Positions 16,367 through 26,308 are shown, numbered from the stretch's first letter. The stretch is DNA of 44,634 nt from a candidate division WOR-3 bacterium (GCA_016926475.1 JAFGON010000014.1:1-44634), one strand, 5' to 3'. The notes: generated by a model from the letters alone, not told the origin. Numbers and translations: made by a program.

Positions 16367-17609
16367 ATTGAACAGAAATCACAAAAAACTCCTTTTTATA
16401 TCCTATTTCTTCCCTCCGATGGGTCTTTCAGGTGTGCAGCGTCAGACAAAATTCATGAAATACCTGAATTATTTCGGATGGGAAGCCACTGTTCTAACTT
16501 CCAAACCACGATGGTATTACGCGTTTGACCAAAGCCTGCTAAAAGAGGTGGAAAATTCTGTGGAAATACACCGTGTTCCTTCTTTGGACCATTTTCATTT
16601 TTCCATGACGGAAAATTTGTTTTTAAAAAGAAAAGAAAACAGTCTTTCAAAGTTCGGCAAATCGAGAACTTTCGCATTGCCCGACCCTGAAATAGGATGG
16701 GTGCCTCTTTGCGCGGATTACGCTTTAAAACTTTGTTTGAGAACAAAGTTTGACGCTATTATGTGTTCTGTACCGCCTTTCTCTTCTTCGATCGCGGGTT
16801 TTATTGTAAGCAAAAGAAGAGGAATTCCTCTCGTCATTGATTTCAGAGACCCATGGATTGATGAAGATCTTTTTCCGAACGCCACGCCTTTTCACAAAAA
16901 AATTAATAGCGGACTCGAAAGAGCGATAATCAATCACTCCTCTCTCGTAACAGTCATAAACAGTAAAATCAAGCAAGGTATCGATGAGAGACTGGGAAAA
17001 GTCCATTCGGTAGTGATACCGCATGGCTATGACCCAGAAGATTTTCGACAGGATTTAACTGAAAAGAAAGATGGATTCTCGGTGTGTCACATGGGCTCGC
17101 TTTGGAGGGGCAGAAGAGCTGATGTCCTGCTTGAAGCCTTGTCGTTAATAAATGATAAAAATGTAAAAGCCGTTTTCGTAGGGAAAAATTCCGGCAGCGC
17201 ACTCGAAGCGGCTGAAAGATTGGGAATAAAGGACAGGGTTGAAAGCCTCGGTTATCTCGAACACAGAGAGGCTATTCTCGCCGCTCAAAAAGCCGATGCG
17301 ATGTGGTTATACGTTGACAAGTCAGAGGGGGGATCCGTTTCTACAGGGAAACTCTTTGATTATTTGGGTTTGGGGCTTCCAATTTTGGCATCCGTCTCCG
17401 AAATAACGGATGCCGCCGATGTCATCATGAAAACAGGAGCAGGAATTGTGGTACCGCCGGAAGACAGCGAGAAGCTTTCCGAGATCATAACAGATTTGTA
17501 TGAAAAAAAATTAAAAGGTGAATTATACTCTAAAAAGAGATTTCCCCAATACGAAAGGAAGCACCTTACGGGTGTGCTATGCGCCGAGCTCGATAAGGTT
17601 GCGGGTTAA
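16341..17609 (+). CDS. Glycosyltransferase, family 4 / group 1 type
   Basis: A 422-residue GT-B glycosyltransferase. The frame is open from 16248, but GGAGG at 16331-16335 sits 5 bases before a TTG at 16341, which I take as the start (26-base overlap with the upstream gene); a second TTG at 16368 is possible. The N-terminal domain begins LLFISYFFPPMGLSGVQR, a typical opening for this family. The donor-binding half carries HMGSLWRGRRAD, SLGYLEHREAILAAQKADA and EGGSVSTGKLFDYLGLGLPIL, which corresponds to the EX7E region. No membrane helix. It is the last gene of the run and converges on the glycan operon of the opposite strand, so it probably contributes to the same surface polymer. Confidence 0.85.
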   Translation: MSTKHRHVELNRNHKKLLFISYFFPPMGLSGVQRQTKFMKYLNYFGWEATVLTSKPRWYYAFDQSLLKEVENSVEIHRVPSLDHFHFSMTENLFLKRKENSLSKFGKSRTFALPDPEIGWVPLCADYALKLCLRTKFDAIMCSVPPFSSSIAGFIVSKRRGIPLVIDFRDPWIDEDLFPNATPFHKKINSGLERAIINHSSLVTVINSKIKQGIDERLGKVHSVVIPHGYDPEDFRQDLTEKKDGFSVCHMGSLWRGRRADVLLEALSLINDKNVKAVFVGKNSGSALEAAERLGIKDRVESLGYLEHREAILAAQKADAMWLYVDKSEGGSVSTGKLFDYLGLGLPILASVSEITDAADVIMKTGAGIVVPPEDSEKLSEIITDLYEKKLKGELYSKKRFPQYERKHLTGVLCAELDKVAG

Positions 17610-19618
17610 ACCACATTTTTTTTTGTTATTGAAAAAACCGGGCTTTCGATGTTAGCGCCGGTCAAGGTGGCTAATTCACCGCCGTAATCCTCGGTAGAAA
17701 TCAATTGTCTGGTCTTGTTGAGAGCTCCGAAAAACTGAAGGTGAAGAGGAGGCGATGACATGACGATGTCGTGGGGTTCAGTCCTTCTGTAGAGAATCTC
17801 CGCTAAGATTTCCCTGGGGTCTTCTGGCTGGATGAAGGAAGCGCTTTTGTAAGGGAATATTTTGAACTCTTCGCAGTATTTAATCAAGGAGAGGGCTGAT
17901 GACAGGTCGCAAAGGACTCTTTTGACGCTCCAAGAGAGACGCGAAAGTATCATGGAGCGCTTAATTGTCTCCCCGACCGCCACCAAAACCCCTTCAGGGT
18001 ATTCCTTGGAGATAAATCCTGCCCCGTAAGGAGCCGAAGCCAGACCTATTCCCGGGACTGGAGTCTCATCTAGCGGAATGAGGGCGTCTAGAACTTGAGC
18101 GATTTTACGAGCCCCGTAGTCTCTGTTGTCCGCAATTACGGCGAAAGTAAGAGGTCCGAAAGATTTGACAGAAAGGCCTGCTTTTTTTATGTTTTCGATT
18201 ATTTCGAGGACGCTTGAAAAAAGACCTTCGGTGTCTTCTTCGGATGACGTGTCTATGTCTCCGAAAACCAGGGTTAGTATGGAAGATGAAGATTCGATTT
18301 TTTCGTCAATTTCTTTGAAAAGCTGATTGTATTGGTTTCTTTGAAGAACCGCTTGTCCTTGGAGTCCGAACCTGTAAAAATTGTTGTTTTCCACGAGGAT
18401 GAGCGCTGCATGGTTGGCTATGTCCGATGGCTTCCAGTTTTCACAGAGCTCTTCATCCGGCCATATTTTGGTCGCCTCCATGAAAGATTTAGCCATCATT
18501 ATAGGTTCAAAAACTCCGATTATTATTGCCCTGACACCGTCAAGGGCTCCTTTTGCGTCAGCGATGTATTTTTTTCCTGCGAGGTTTAGGTTTCTCAAAA
18601 TTATGATTTCCTGCTCTGATACAGAGTCTTTTTTCTGAATTTTGGAGATGAATTTATACTGTTGTGTCAGTTCGTCTGAAATCAATCCAAGTAGTTCTCC
18701 CGGAGGAAAGGCGATGATTTCAAAAAGATTTTCGAATGAATTCATGACGTCGGAAAACGTCAGGGATTGTTTTTCTGTCATCTTCTGCAAACCTTTGCCG
18801 ATGTCTATCGAATTTCTTTTGGCGGCTTTTTCGATTTTTTTTAAATCTTCTATTGAAATTTCTGAGCCCAATCTTCTGATTCTCTCTTCTAACACGTAGA
18901 CTTCATCTTGGTTGAACTTAGTCTTTTCTTCAATAAATTTACTTGTCTCTTTTGATATGGCAAATTTGGAGACGAGTTTGTATATCGTTGAAAACAATGT
19001 GGGCGGAAGACCGAGTTCGCTTATTATGTTTGAAGTTATCTCAAGGGACATTTCATCCCACACGGGGCCTATGACGGGTAATATCGTCAGGTCAAGCCAG
19101 ACGTTAAATTGCGCGTTTCTTCCTTTCAAAAGGTTCCTTACAATTCTCAGGGTCTCTCTCAACCTCGATGCTACGGAAGTGGCTTTGCTGACTGCCTCTC
19201 TCGGGTTTAGAGAAAGTATTATCGGTGAAACTGCTATTTCAGAAATTTTATAAACAGCAGAATCAAGGACAGGTATTAGGTCAGGATCTTTTTCTGAAAT
19301 TCTTGAATACAAGTGATAAAGGGATTTTTCCAGTTCAATGTTTCTCTCAAAATTTTTTTTTGTCAAGGTTTTCATCAACATTTCAGAGAGCTCGGTTTTT
19401 AAGTTTTTTTCGAAGGTGACTCTTATCACACCTGTCTTTCTGTGTTTCTCTACGAATGCTGTAGCAAATTTGGAATGAGAAGCGCCTGTTACAGATCTTG
19501 TCAAACGCAGGGTATGAGATGAAAAAGGTCCGTAACCTTGTTTTTTAAGCCTTTCGGCGTAAAGGGAGTTTGATTCTGCTGAACAAAGAAAATCTGAAAG
19601 CTGGATATAAGCGCCCAT
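17606..19618 (-). CDS. Hypothetical protein with degenerate class III nucleotide-cyclase-like C-terminal domain
   Basis: A 670-residue soluble protein, not recognised as a whole. Residues 1-440 are mostly helical with coiled-coil character at about 220-290. Residues 445-590 resemble a class III adenylate/guanylate cyclase: LTLVFGDIDTS with D454 at the place of the first metal-binding aspartate, then VKSFGPLTFAVIADN at about 485-498, a PGIGLASAPYGAGF strand-turn and VAVGETIKRSMILS. In active cyclases the residue after the glycine of the second motif is aspartate; here it is P489, so the second metal ligand is lost and activity is doubtful. It starts by overlapping the propeller stop by one base. 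Its stop overlaps that of the convergent glycosyltransferase in a shared TTAA. The cyclase link is my reading, with moderate confidence. Confidence 0.65.
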   Translation of the reverse strand: MGAYIQLSDFLCSAESNSLYAERLKKQGYGPFSSHTLRLTRSVTGASHSKFATAFVEKHRKTGVIRVTFEKNLKTELSEMLMKTLTKKNFERNIELEKSLYHLYSRISEKDPDLIPVLDSAVYKISEIAVSPIILSLNPREAVSKATSVASRLRETLRIVRNLLKGRNAQFNVWLDLTILPVIGPVWDEMSLEITSNIISELGLPPTLFSTIYKLVSKFAISKETSKFIEEKTKFNQDEVYVLEERIRRLGSEISIEDLKKIEKAAKRNSIDIGKGLQKMTEKQSLTFSDVMNSFENLFEIIAFPPGELLGLISDELTQQYKFISKIQKKDSVSEQEIIILRNLNLAGKKYIADAKGALDGVRAIIIGVFEPIMMAKSFMEATKIWPDEELCENWKPSDIANHAALILVENNNFYRFGLQGQAVLQRNQYNQLFKEIDEKIESSSSILTLVFGDIDTSSEEDTEGLFSSVLEIIENIKKAGLSVKSFGPLTFAVIADNRDYGARKIAQVLDALIPLDETPVPGIGLASAPYGAGFISKEYPEGVLVAVGETIKRSMILSRLSWSVKRVLCDLSSALSLIKYCEEFKIFPYKSASFIQPEDPREILAEILYRRTEPHDIVMSSPPLHLQFFGALNKTRQLISTEDYGGELATLTGANIESPVFSITKKNVV

Positions 19619-21759
19619 TACCTTACTATTACGAGCCTTCCCCTCGCTGTCGAATCGCCTGATTTGGAAATTACGAAATATAGACCTGACGCGATTTCAT
19701 CCAGTGACTGCTCCTGTATGACAAAGTTACCGTTTGCTGAAGATGTTTGAAAGACAAGATTTCCGTCAAGCGAGTAAACGAAAAGATCCCCTGGAGTAGT
19801 TTCAATTGTCAATGAACAATCAAGCCTCCATGGATTGGGATAGATGAACATTTCTCCATCGTGCGATGTCTGATCAGCTTCAATAGGGAAGAGGCATAGG
19901 CCATTGCTCGTCGGAACGAGGAGTAAGCCTGTGTCCGGCTGATAAAAAAGGCCTCCTCTGTTGTTGCCGACCGGGATTCCGGGAAGAACGTCAGGATATT
20001 CGAACTTCTCCCATGTGCTGTCCTCTTTTCTGTGCGACAATCCGGCGTTTTGGCAAAGCGCCCAAAGTCCGTTGCCGGGTATGTGGAGCAATGAGACTAC
20101 AGAGGATCCTATCAGTCCGCCTTGAGTGCTGGCGCTGGTTATTGTGTCGATTACCTGGTATGCTGACACATCGAATGTGTTGATGCCGCCGTTTGACCCT
20201 ATAAATATGAGGTCTCCCTTGTAATTGTCGATCGCGTTTATATCGTTTCCTGAAAGCTCGAGCACTTCAGAGGTCACCGAAGAATCCTCGGGATTTAAAA
20301 TAGCTGTAAAACCGTTTGAGTTGAGATGAGCCGTCCCAAAAGCCACTCGGCCGTCTTTGAGCATACATATTGAGTAGGTGTATATGAAAAGGTTATTGAA
20401 AAAAGATTCAACAGAGTTGTCAGGTTTTACCCTGAAAAGATAAGGCGCTTGATTGTCGAAGGAAGCGCACCAGACGTCGCCGTTTGGATCTACGTGCATG
20501 GCGCTTATTGGCTGCTGATTTCCAGAAGGAGTATAAGGCAGGAGTAGTTTGTCGTAGTGTAGGCTGTCTTGGCTTGAAGCCCCGGGGTACAAGAAGATCA
20601 GGCCGCCGGGTCTTCCCCAGACGCCTATGACAAAAGATGAGTCGTCTCTCACAGATATGAACTTTCCCGCGCCCCAATCTCCGGTAGTGTCGTAATTCAA
20701 AGAAGTTATTGTTTTCCATTCTCCGTCCGGGTACCTCAGGGAAACGGCGTCGCTGTAATCGTTGCCGAAATGCACGGCGGCAATAATTCCGTTTGGCAGC
20801 ATAGCGGCGGCGGAAGCGAGAGGTTTGAAAAGCCCCGGAGGCATATCCTGATTCCAGGAATTCGAACTGTAATAATAATTGGAGGAATTCTCTGTTCCGC
20901 AGTATATTTTGCCTTCAGAATCCACTGAAACACTTACTGGTCTTGAAGGCAAGCCAGGTCCGTATTGCTCCCAGGATCCGTTAACCCACCTTCTGACAGC
21001 GTAATTGTCGTAGTCGTTGACAAAAAGAGAGTCTTGAAGAGACGACAGCCTCATTCTCCTGGATGAATAATGTCCCGACACGAAACTGTCACCGATTAAA
21101 ATTTTTATCTGTGAGTTTGTTGATATCCAGATAGTATCCTTGAAAATGACGACGGATAAAATTGTATCCTGGGAGCTCAAACCTTTTGAATATACCGTGT
21201 AGGTTGACGTGTCACCGTAAGTGGTCGTGGGTACTTTAACGAGCTGTCCGATGGATCCGACAAAAAGGTTGTTTTCATATAACAAAAGGGAAGAGACATC
21301 TTCACCGGATAAAAATTTTGAGGAATTCGCCGATGAAAAGTTAAAAGGTTCTCCTCCGGTGTTCCAAAACCAACAGCCGTTTTCGCTTCCTGCCCAAAGT
21401 GAGTCGTTTCTGAGCTCGAGTTCCTTTACACGGCCATGGGGGAGACCTTGAAAATACGATGTCAACTGAAGGTAACGCGAGAGGTCATTTGAAAAAACCG
21501 TTATTCCGTTTGAAGAACCTGCAAAAATATTTTCGTCACCGTCCAAAACCACGTCCATAACGTCATTGTCGAGTAAACCGGTGGAATTATTTATCAATAT
21601 GTTTTGGCCCGAAGAGTCGGTCATGCATATTCCGCCTGAACTCATTGTTATAAGGTTTCCTTTGAGGTAGGAAAGCCTGTTAACCTGAGAGTGAGAGGTG
21701 TAAACTGTAACGCCGTTTTGAGATAGCGGTAAAAAGGCGATGAATGCGAAAAAAAACAT
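19618..21759 (-). CDS. Secreted two-component-regulator-type propeller protein with type IX-like sorting domain
   Basis: A 713-residue exported protein. Residues 1-15 form a short hydrophobic signal. Residues 20-600 contain many blades of the Reg_prop kind, with recurring phrases such as IFAGSSNGITVFS, LWAGSENGCWFW and LIFIGSNGGINTF. Residues 637-713 form a C-terminal domain with Y640-P-N-P643, VYSLDGNLVF and a final ASGLYFVI plus RGRLVIVR, the pattern of type A T9SS (or FlgD-Ig-like) sorting domains. The start is supported by GGAGG 4 bases upstream. It is likely carried to the cell surface. It lies between the sugar transferase gene and the cyclase-like gene in the glycan operon. No catalytic motif seen. 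Confidence 0.85.
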   Translation of the reverse strand: MFFFAFIAFLPLSQNGVTVYTSHSQVNRLSYLKGNLITMSSGGICMTDSSGQNILINNSTGLLDNDVMDVVLDGDENIFAGSSNGITVFSNDLSRYLQLTSYFQGLPHGRVKELELRNDSLWAGSENGCWFWNTGGEPFNFSSANSSKFLSGEDVSSLLLYENNLFVGSIGQLVKVPTTTYGDTSTYTVYSKGLSSQDTILSVVIFKDTIWISTNSQIKILIGDSFVSGHYSSRRMRLSSLQDSLFVNDYDNYAVRRWVNGSWEQYGPGLPSRPVSVSVDSEGKIYCGTENSSNYYYSSNSWNQDMPPGLFKPLASAAAMLPNGIIAAVHFGNDYSDAVSLRYPDGEWKTITSLNYDTTGDWGAGKFISVRDDSSFVIGVWGRPGGLIFLYPGASSQDSLHYDKLLLPYTPSGNQQPISAMHVDPNGDVWCASFDNQAPYLFRVKPDNSVESFFNNLFIYTYSICMLKDGRVAFGTAHLNSNGFTAILNPEDSSVTSEVLELSGNDINAIDNYKGDLIFIGSNGGINTFDVSAYQVIDTITSASTQGGLIGSSVVSLLHIPGNGLWALCQNAGLSHRKEDSTWEKFEYPDVLPGIPVGNNRGGLFYQPDTGLLLVPTSNGLCLFPIEADQTSHDGEMFIYPNPWRLDCSLTIETTPGDLFVYSLDGNLVFQTSSANGNFVIQEQSLDEIASGLYFVISKSGDSTARGRLVIVR

Positions 21760-21774
21760 TTTGCCTCCGTTTTT

Positions 21775-23163
21775 TTAGTAAGCGCCCATCCCACTGACTA
21801 TTGCAGGGAACGTCTGTATCATTATTTTAATATCAAGCCACAAAGACCAATTGTCAATGTATTCCAAGTCCATTTTAACCCATTTATCGAAATCAAGTAT
21901 TTTGTTTCTGCCTCTTATCTGCCATAGGCAGGTCAAACCCGGCTTCATCGATAGTTTTCTTTTCTGCCAGTTTTGATACAAATTTACTTCTTCCGGCAGA
22001 GGCGGACGCGGGCCAACAAAACTCATGTCGCCTTTTACGATGTTTATCAACTGTGGAAGCTCGTCAAGGCTCCACCTTCTTAGAAATTTCCCAAGTTTAG
22101 TGATTCTCGGGTCTTTGGGATGTTTGAAAGCGAATCCCTTAACGAGGTTTTTTTCAAGAAGAGATGGCAGAAGTTCCTCAGAACCTTCGCGCATAGTTCT
22201 GAACTTCAGCATCTTGAATGTTTTCCCGTTTAAACCGCATCGAGTCTGGCTGAATATAGCTTTACCGGGTGAAGACAGCTTTATAGCAAAACCAGTAAGA
22301 ATCAGCAAAGGTGAAGTCAGAATGAGCCCGAGAATACCGAGTGTTTTATCTATAATATCTTTCATTATCAGTCCCCAGATTCTTCCCGTAGTTGTGTAAA
22401 ATGTGAAGAACGGTAAGCCTGATATCTCTTCGACTTTAAGCCAGGAAATTTTCGGTTTGACAGATAGATCGATCAATAAGGAGGTTGGGACTCCTTTTTC
22501 TTCGCAAAACGTGACCAGGGGTTCTATATGAACACGATTTTCCGGACCCAGTCCCACAACTATCCAGTCGACGGTGCCAAAACTTATTTTTTTGAAAACA
22601 TTCTGTAAATTTTCAGTGCTCATCCCTTTGGTGACTTTTATGGTTTCAAGGATTTTTTTCCCAACTGAAAGGTTCTTTCTTATTACCTTTTCGAGGTTTC
22701 TGTTTTGCAGATCGTCAGTTATTATGATTATGTTCAGTTTTAAAACTTTGTTTCTTATCTTCAACAAAATAAACCTGTTGAATACAATCATCACGATGTT
22801 GGCTAAAATAAACAATATAAAAGCCGCTCTGCTTTGAATATAAGATTTGGTCAGGAAGAAAAAAAGGCCCAGTATGCTCCCGGATGTAGCTATTGATTTA
22901 AGAACAGGCCCTAAGAGTTCCCATGTTTTGCGTGTCTCGGTATTCGGGTAAGTTCCGAAAGAGTTTAAAAAAAACGCCCACAAAACACAGATCAAGGGAG
23001 TGACCCAAGGAAGTCTTTGAAACCGCTGAAGAACTGTCTGATAAGATGTCTCGGCGAAAAACATGTTGACAAAGAATTGAAAGAAAATGAAAAGAGCAAG
23101 AGTGGATATTATGTCCCAGAGACAAAAGTATTTGTTGATTTTATCTGTCTTGCTGACAATCAT
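21775..23163 (-). CDS. Polyprenyl-phosphate sugar-1-phosphate transferase (WcaJ type)
   Basis: A 462-residue initiating transferase that moves a sugar-1-phosphate from a nucleotide sugar to undecaprenyl phosphate at the cytoplasmic face of the inner membrane. Four hydrophobic helices lie within residues 12-125, a Rossmann-like domain at about 130-245, a further membrane-embedded helix near 270-290, and the catalytic PF02397 domain to the end. Motifs seen are MLKFRTM, DPRITKLGKFLRRWSLDELPQL, GDMSFVGPRPPLPEE and MKPGLTCLWQIRGR. Its ATG overlaps the stop of the upstream polyprenol sugar synthase (ATGA). It would start assembly of the repeat unit made by this locus. No Wzx or Wzy is present in the window. 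Confidence 0.93.
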   Translation of the reverse strand: MIVSKTDKINKYFCLWDIISTLALFIFFQFFVNMFFAETSYQTVLQRFQRLPWVTPLICVLWAFFLNSFGTYPNTETRKTWELLGPVLKSIATSGSILGLFFFLTKSYIQSRAAFILFILANIVMIVFNRFILLKIRNKVLKLNIIIITDDLQNRNLEKVIRKNLSVGKKILETIKVTKGMSTENLQNVFKKISFGTVDWIVVGLGPENRVHIEPLVTFCEEKGVPTSLLIDLSVKPKISWLKVEEISGLPFFTFYTTTGRIWGLIMKDIIDKTLGILGLILTSPLLILTGFAIKLSSPGKAIFSQTRCGLNGKTFKMLKFRTMREGSEELLPSLLEKNLVKGFAFKHPKDPRITKLGKFLRRWSLDELPQLINIVKGDMSFVGPRPPLPEEVNLYQNWQKRKLSMKPGLTCLWQIRGRNKILDFDKWVKMDLEYIDNWSLWLDIKIMIQTFPAIVSGMGAY

Positions 23164-23873
23164 AAGGTTCTGAACAATTTTGCGAGTCTGAGCCTCCAGA
23201 CCATGAAAATCGCTTCCCAGATGATTTTTTTCGACATCTTGCTTTTTCCTTCTGTCCGGTCTGAAAATATGATCGGAATTTCTTTCACCCTCAAACCTTT
23301 TGAATACACCTTGAAGTCAATTTCAATTTGGAAAGAGTATCCATCAGAATGTATTCGGTTTAAGTCAAGCGATTCAAGAGCTTCTTTTCTGAAGCACTTG
23401 AACCCTCCGGTCAGATCTTTAATTGGGCATCCGGTCACTAAAGAAGCGTATTTATTTGCGAAATAACTCAAAATCAACCTGCTCATTGGCCAGTTAATGA
23501 CACTTACGCCTTTTATGTACCTTGAGCCGATCACAAGGTCGTAGTTTTTGATCTCTTCTAAAAAAAAAGGCAACATGGCGGGGTCGTGAGAAAAATCAGC
23601 GTCCATTTCGAAAACGCAGTCATAATTATTTTTAATCGCCCATTTAAAGCCTTCGACGTAAGCGGTTCCGAGGCCTAACTTTTCAGGGCGTCTTTTCAGA
23701 TGGATTCTCGGTTGAGTTTTGCTGAGGTCGAGTACTCTGTCTCCTGTTTTGTCAGGAGAATTATCATCCACGATGAGGATTTCAAGCCTGTTATCCTGCT
23801 GGAGAATTCTCTCAATTATTTTTTCAACATTCTCAATCTCGTTGTATGTCGGGACGATTACGAGGGCTTTCAT
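23160..23873 (-). CDS. Polyprenyl-phosphate hexose synthase (DPM1-like GT2)
   Basis: A 237-residue family 2 glycosyltransferase resembling dolichol-phosphate mannose synthase, which makes polyprenyl-phosphate sugars from nucleotide sugars. The frame is open further upstream, but GGAGG (complement of 23882-23886) stands 8 bases before the ATG at 23873, which begins MKALVIVPTYNE. Motifs are IVDDNSPDKT, the metal-binding DADFSHDP, SRYIKG and a C-terminal WRLRLAKLF amphipathic end. There is no true membrane helix. The start overlaps the YfhO stop (ATGA), which fits YfhO being the enzyme that uses its lipid-linked product. Confidence 0.92.
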   Translation of the reverse strand: MKALVIVPTYNEIENVEKIIERILQQDNRLEILIVDDNSPDKTGDRVLDLSKTQPRIHLKRRPEKLGLGTAYVEGFKWAIKNNYDCVFEMDADFSHDPAMLPFFLEEIKNYDLVIGSRYIKGVSVINWPMSRLILSYFANKYASLVTGCPIKDLTGGFKCFRKEALESLDLNRIHSDGYSFQIEIDFKVYSKGLRVKEIPIIFSDRTEGKSKMSKKIIWEAIFMVWRLRLAKLFRTL

Positions 23874-26308
23874 AATTTCTTCCTCCAACTGAAAACCGTG
23901 AGAATTGACCAAATAATTACCGCTGTAATAGTTATCGCGTATCCAATTTTAACAGATAGAGGGCTGTAAATCATCAGCAATTCGTGTTCTCCGGCAGAAG
24001 GAACAGCGACGGCTCTCAAGGAATAATTCGCCCTGAGAATTGGAGTCTCCTTTCCGTCAATGTAAGCCTTCCAACCCTGCGCATAATTGTCGTTGACTAT
24101 GAAAACGGAGGGCCCTTGGGTAATAATGTCCGCCCGAATTCTGTCCGGAGAATATTCGGTTATTTGAGCTTTACCTTCGAAACTTTCGGCTATCCCAGGA
24201 TCTTGCGATAAAATGGCTTTTTGAGAGAAATCTATTGTTTCGTCGTGAACCATAGACAGACATAAATCATCATCTTCTGTTACCGTAAAAGAGCTGACTG
24301 AGAAAATTTTCGGTAGAGCCAATGTGTCAACGAGCAGAACCATATTACCCGCGTCGATGATTTTCCCGGTCGACATTCTGATAAGGCCTGTTTTACCTAC
24401 CCCGAACATGTCAGCAAACTGAGCTGCTTTTGCAGGCTCTTCAGCGATCAGCCTCGATATCTCGTTGAAAACAATTTTGCTTACAGGTTGGAATTTAATT
24501 CCGAGAAGCCTGCAGAGGTTTATGTTATCCGACAAAACGCCGCCGTTTTGAAACATTATAGTGGTCGGGAGTCCTATCAAATCCTGGTACCTTTGGATTT
24601 GGTTTCCATGGTACCCTCCGGGAGAATACAACCGGTTTGCCATGAGGTAATTATCGGATGAATGATTATCGACTGGGTAGACTCCGTTTTGAGTGATTTT
24701 CAGATCAAAATAGGATGTAGGCATCACCCTCGCGAGAGAGTCGATCGCTTTGATGTTTGTGATAATTTGATCTGGACCATAAAGATCTGAACCTTTTAAA
24801 AAAAGTCCATCTTCATTTTTTATATGATCGACGAATTTACCGGTCAGTGAAGATAAATCAAAATATACAATCAACGCGAGAATCCCAACAAAGAAAAACT
24901 TTTTTTCGCTTTTTTTTACCGCAAAAAAAGCGCAGGAAAACGTGAGAATCAAAGCCATTATTGATAGTATCAAAGATTTTTGGAATTCAGGTTTATAAGA
25001 ATAGGCAATATCCGATTTTTGGGAATGAGAAGCTAAAATTTGGTAAAATGCGGGTGAAATTAATATCAAAGCGAGAAAAATCAGCGCTGCATAAGTGAGA
25101 ATGATATGAGCTTTTTTGTTTTCTTTTAGCTGTTTAAATCCAAGCGAGGCAAGTCCTATTAAGCAAACAGTGAACATAAAGAAAGAAATGCTGGGAGCTC
25201 TGAAATTCTTAAATCCTGGTATAATAAGATAAAAAGGTTTGTAAAAGGGAGTATGCCCTCCGAAAGACACTAAGAGGAAAAAAATTGCAATGGATAACAG
25301 AGTTAAAGCCCTTCGCAGATCTTTTTTCTCTCTAGCAAAAAAAGACAATACAGCTATTAAAAAGACAGAGAAGCCCATATATTCAGTGTGCAGCTTGAAC
25401 GGATTTTGTCCCCAGTAGTTCTCTTTCAACCCTGAAAAACCTCTGAACATGACGTCAAAAAATTCATTTGGATGCATCGACCAGCTTATTGCAAAATCCC
25501 ACCCTCTGCCGGCTTGCCGCGGAGAGATTGAGCTGTATTCAAGAAAGGGTATAAATTGAGCCGCGGAAATCGCAAGTCCCAGAGATAGACCTGCGAACGC
25601 GAAAGAAAAATCTTTTAAGTATTCTCTCCAATTTTTTCCGTTTGTTCCAATTGATTCAGAAAGAAACCAAACGAAGGATCCCAACATCAGATAATAAGTC
25701 AATTGGACATTGGGAGATATCAAGCAAAGCGATAATAATCCTCCGGCAAACAGAAAAGGAAGAATTCTTTTTGTTTTGATTCCTTTTGAGATAAAAAACA
25801 AAACTCCAGGAGTCAGTGCCTCTACTATAACTTTTCCATCATGACCTGGATTGACCTGGGATATTATTATCCCGGAAAACATATACATTATTGCGACAAC
25901 GAGGGATTCAATCCCTCCAGCGCCGAGTTGTTTTGCAAAAAGGTATGAAAAGATACCGGCTATAAAAAAGTGAATAAAGAAAACGAGAGCGATTACGTAT
26001 TCTGGAGAGAAAATTATTCTTAAAAAAGCGCTCGGAAATAACACGTCTCCGTGCATTCCGCCAATATAAGGAAAACCTCCGAAAAGAAAAGGGTTCCATT
26101 TGGGTAAAAAATCACCTGAACGCAGGTTTTCTGCCGCGAAAATCTTGAAAGGTATTCCCATTAGTTGATCTCCGCAGTCGAGGATTCTTCCGGGAATCAG
26201 TATTTTCCAAAAAGCAATAAGAAGCAAAATAAACAGAATTGGAAAAGCAATTTTCCAGGATATATCATTGATAATTTTCTTTTTTCCGTTTTTTTTCATG
26301 TTTGGCAT
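23870..26308 (-). CDS. YfhO family membrane glycosyltransferase
   Basis: An 812-residue multi-pass membrane protein (about 12 helices, most in residues 20-490) with a C-terminal extracytoplasmic domain and a final helix near 785-808. The start ATG at 26308 is chosen because GGAGGGG lies 4 bases before it; a farther ATG at 26329 lacks this. Typical YfhO features are the first periplasmic loop with DCGDQLMGIPFK and LPKWNPFLFGGFPYIGGMHGD, and the late NDNYAQGWKAYIDGKETPILRANYSLRAVAVP-type ending, of which only part is quoted here as NDNYAQGWKAYIDG. In Bacillus, YfhO works with the GT2 enzyme CsbB to glycosylate lipoteichoic acid from an undecaprenyl-phosphate sugar. The neighbouring DPM1-like gene supplies the same kind of donor. 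Confidence 0.9.
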   Translation of the reverse strand: MPNMKKNGKKKIINDISWKIAFPILFILLLIAFWKILIPGRILDCGDQLMGIPFKIFAAENLRSGDFLPKWNPFLFGGFPYIGGMHGDVLFPSAFLRIIFSPEYVIALVFFIHFFIAGIFSYLFAKQLGAGGIESLVVAIMYMFSGIIISQVNPGHDGKVIVEALTPGVLFFISKGIKTKRILPFLFAGGLLSLCLISPNVQLTYYLMLGSFVWFLSESIGTNGKNWREYLKDFSFAFAGLSLGLAISAAQFIPFLEYSSISPRQAGRGWDFAISWSMHPNEFFDVMFRGFSGLKENYWGQNPFKLHTEYMGFSVFLIAVLSFFAREKKDLRRALTLLSIAIFFLLVSFGGHTPFYKPFYLIIPGFKNFRAPSISFFMFTVCLIGLASLGFKQLKENKKAHIILTYAALIFLALILISPAFYQILASHSQKSDIAYSYKPEFQKSLILSIMALILTFSCAFFAVKKSEKKFFFVGILALIVYFDLSSLTGKFVDHIKNEDGLFLKGSDLYGPDQIITNIKAIDSLARVMPTSYFDLKITQNGVYPVDNHSSDNYLMANRLYSPGGYHGNQIQRYQDLIGLPTTIMFQNGGVLSDNINLCRLLGIKFQPVSKIVFNEISRLIAEEPAKAAQFADMFGVGKTGLIRMSTGKIIDAGNMVLLVDTLALPKIFSVSSFTVTEDDDLCLSMVHDETIDFSQKAILSQDPGIAESFEGKAQITEYSPDRIRADIITQGPSVFIVNDNYAQGWKAYIDGKETPILRANYSLRAVAVPSAGEHELLMIYSPLSVKIGYAITITAVIIWSILTVFSWRKKL

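Noticed and set aside
18126-19419. Several plus-strand open frames of 60-115 codons
   Set aside because: They lie antisense to the cyclase-like gene, have no ribosome binding sites and show no recognisable domain.
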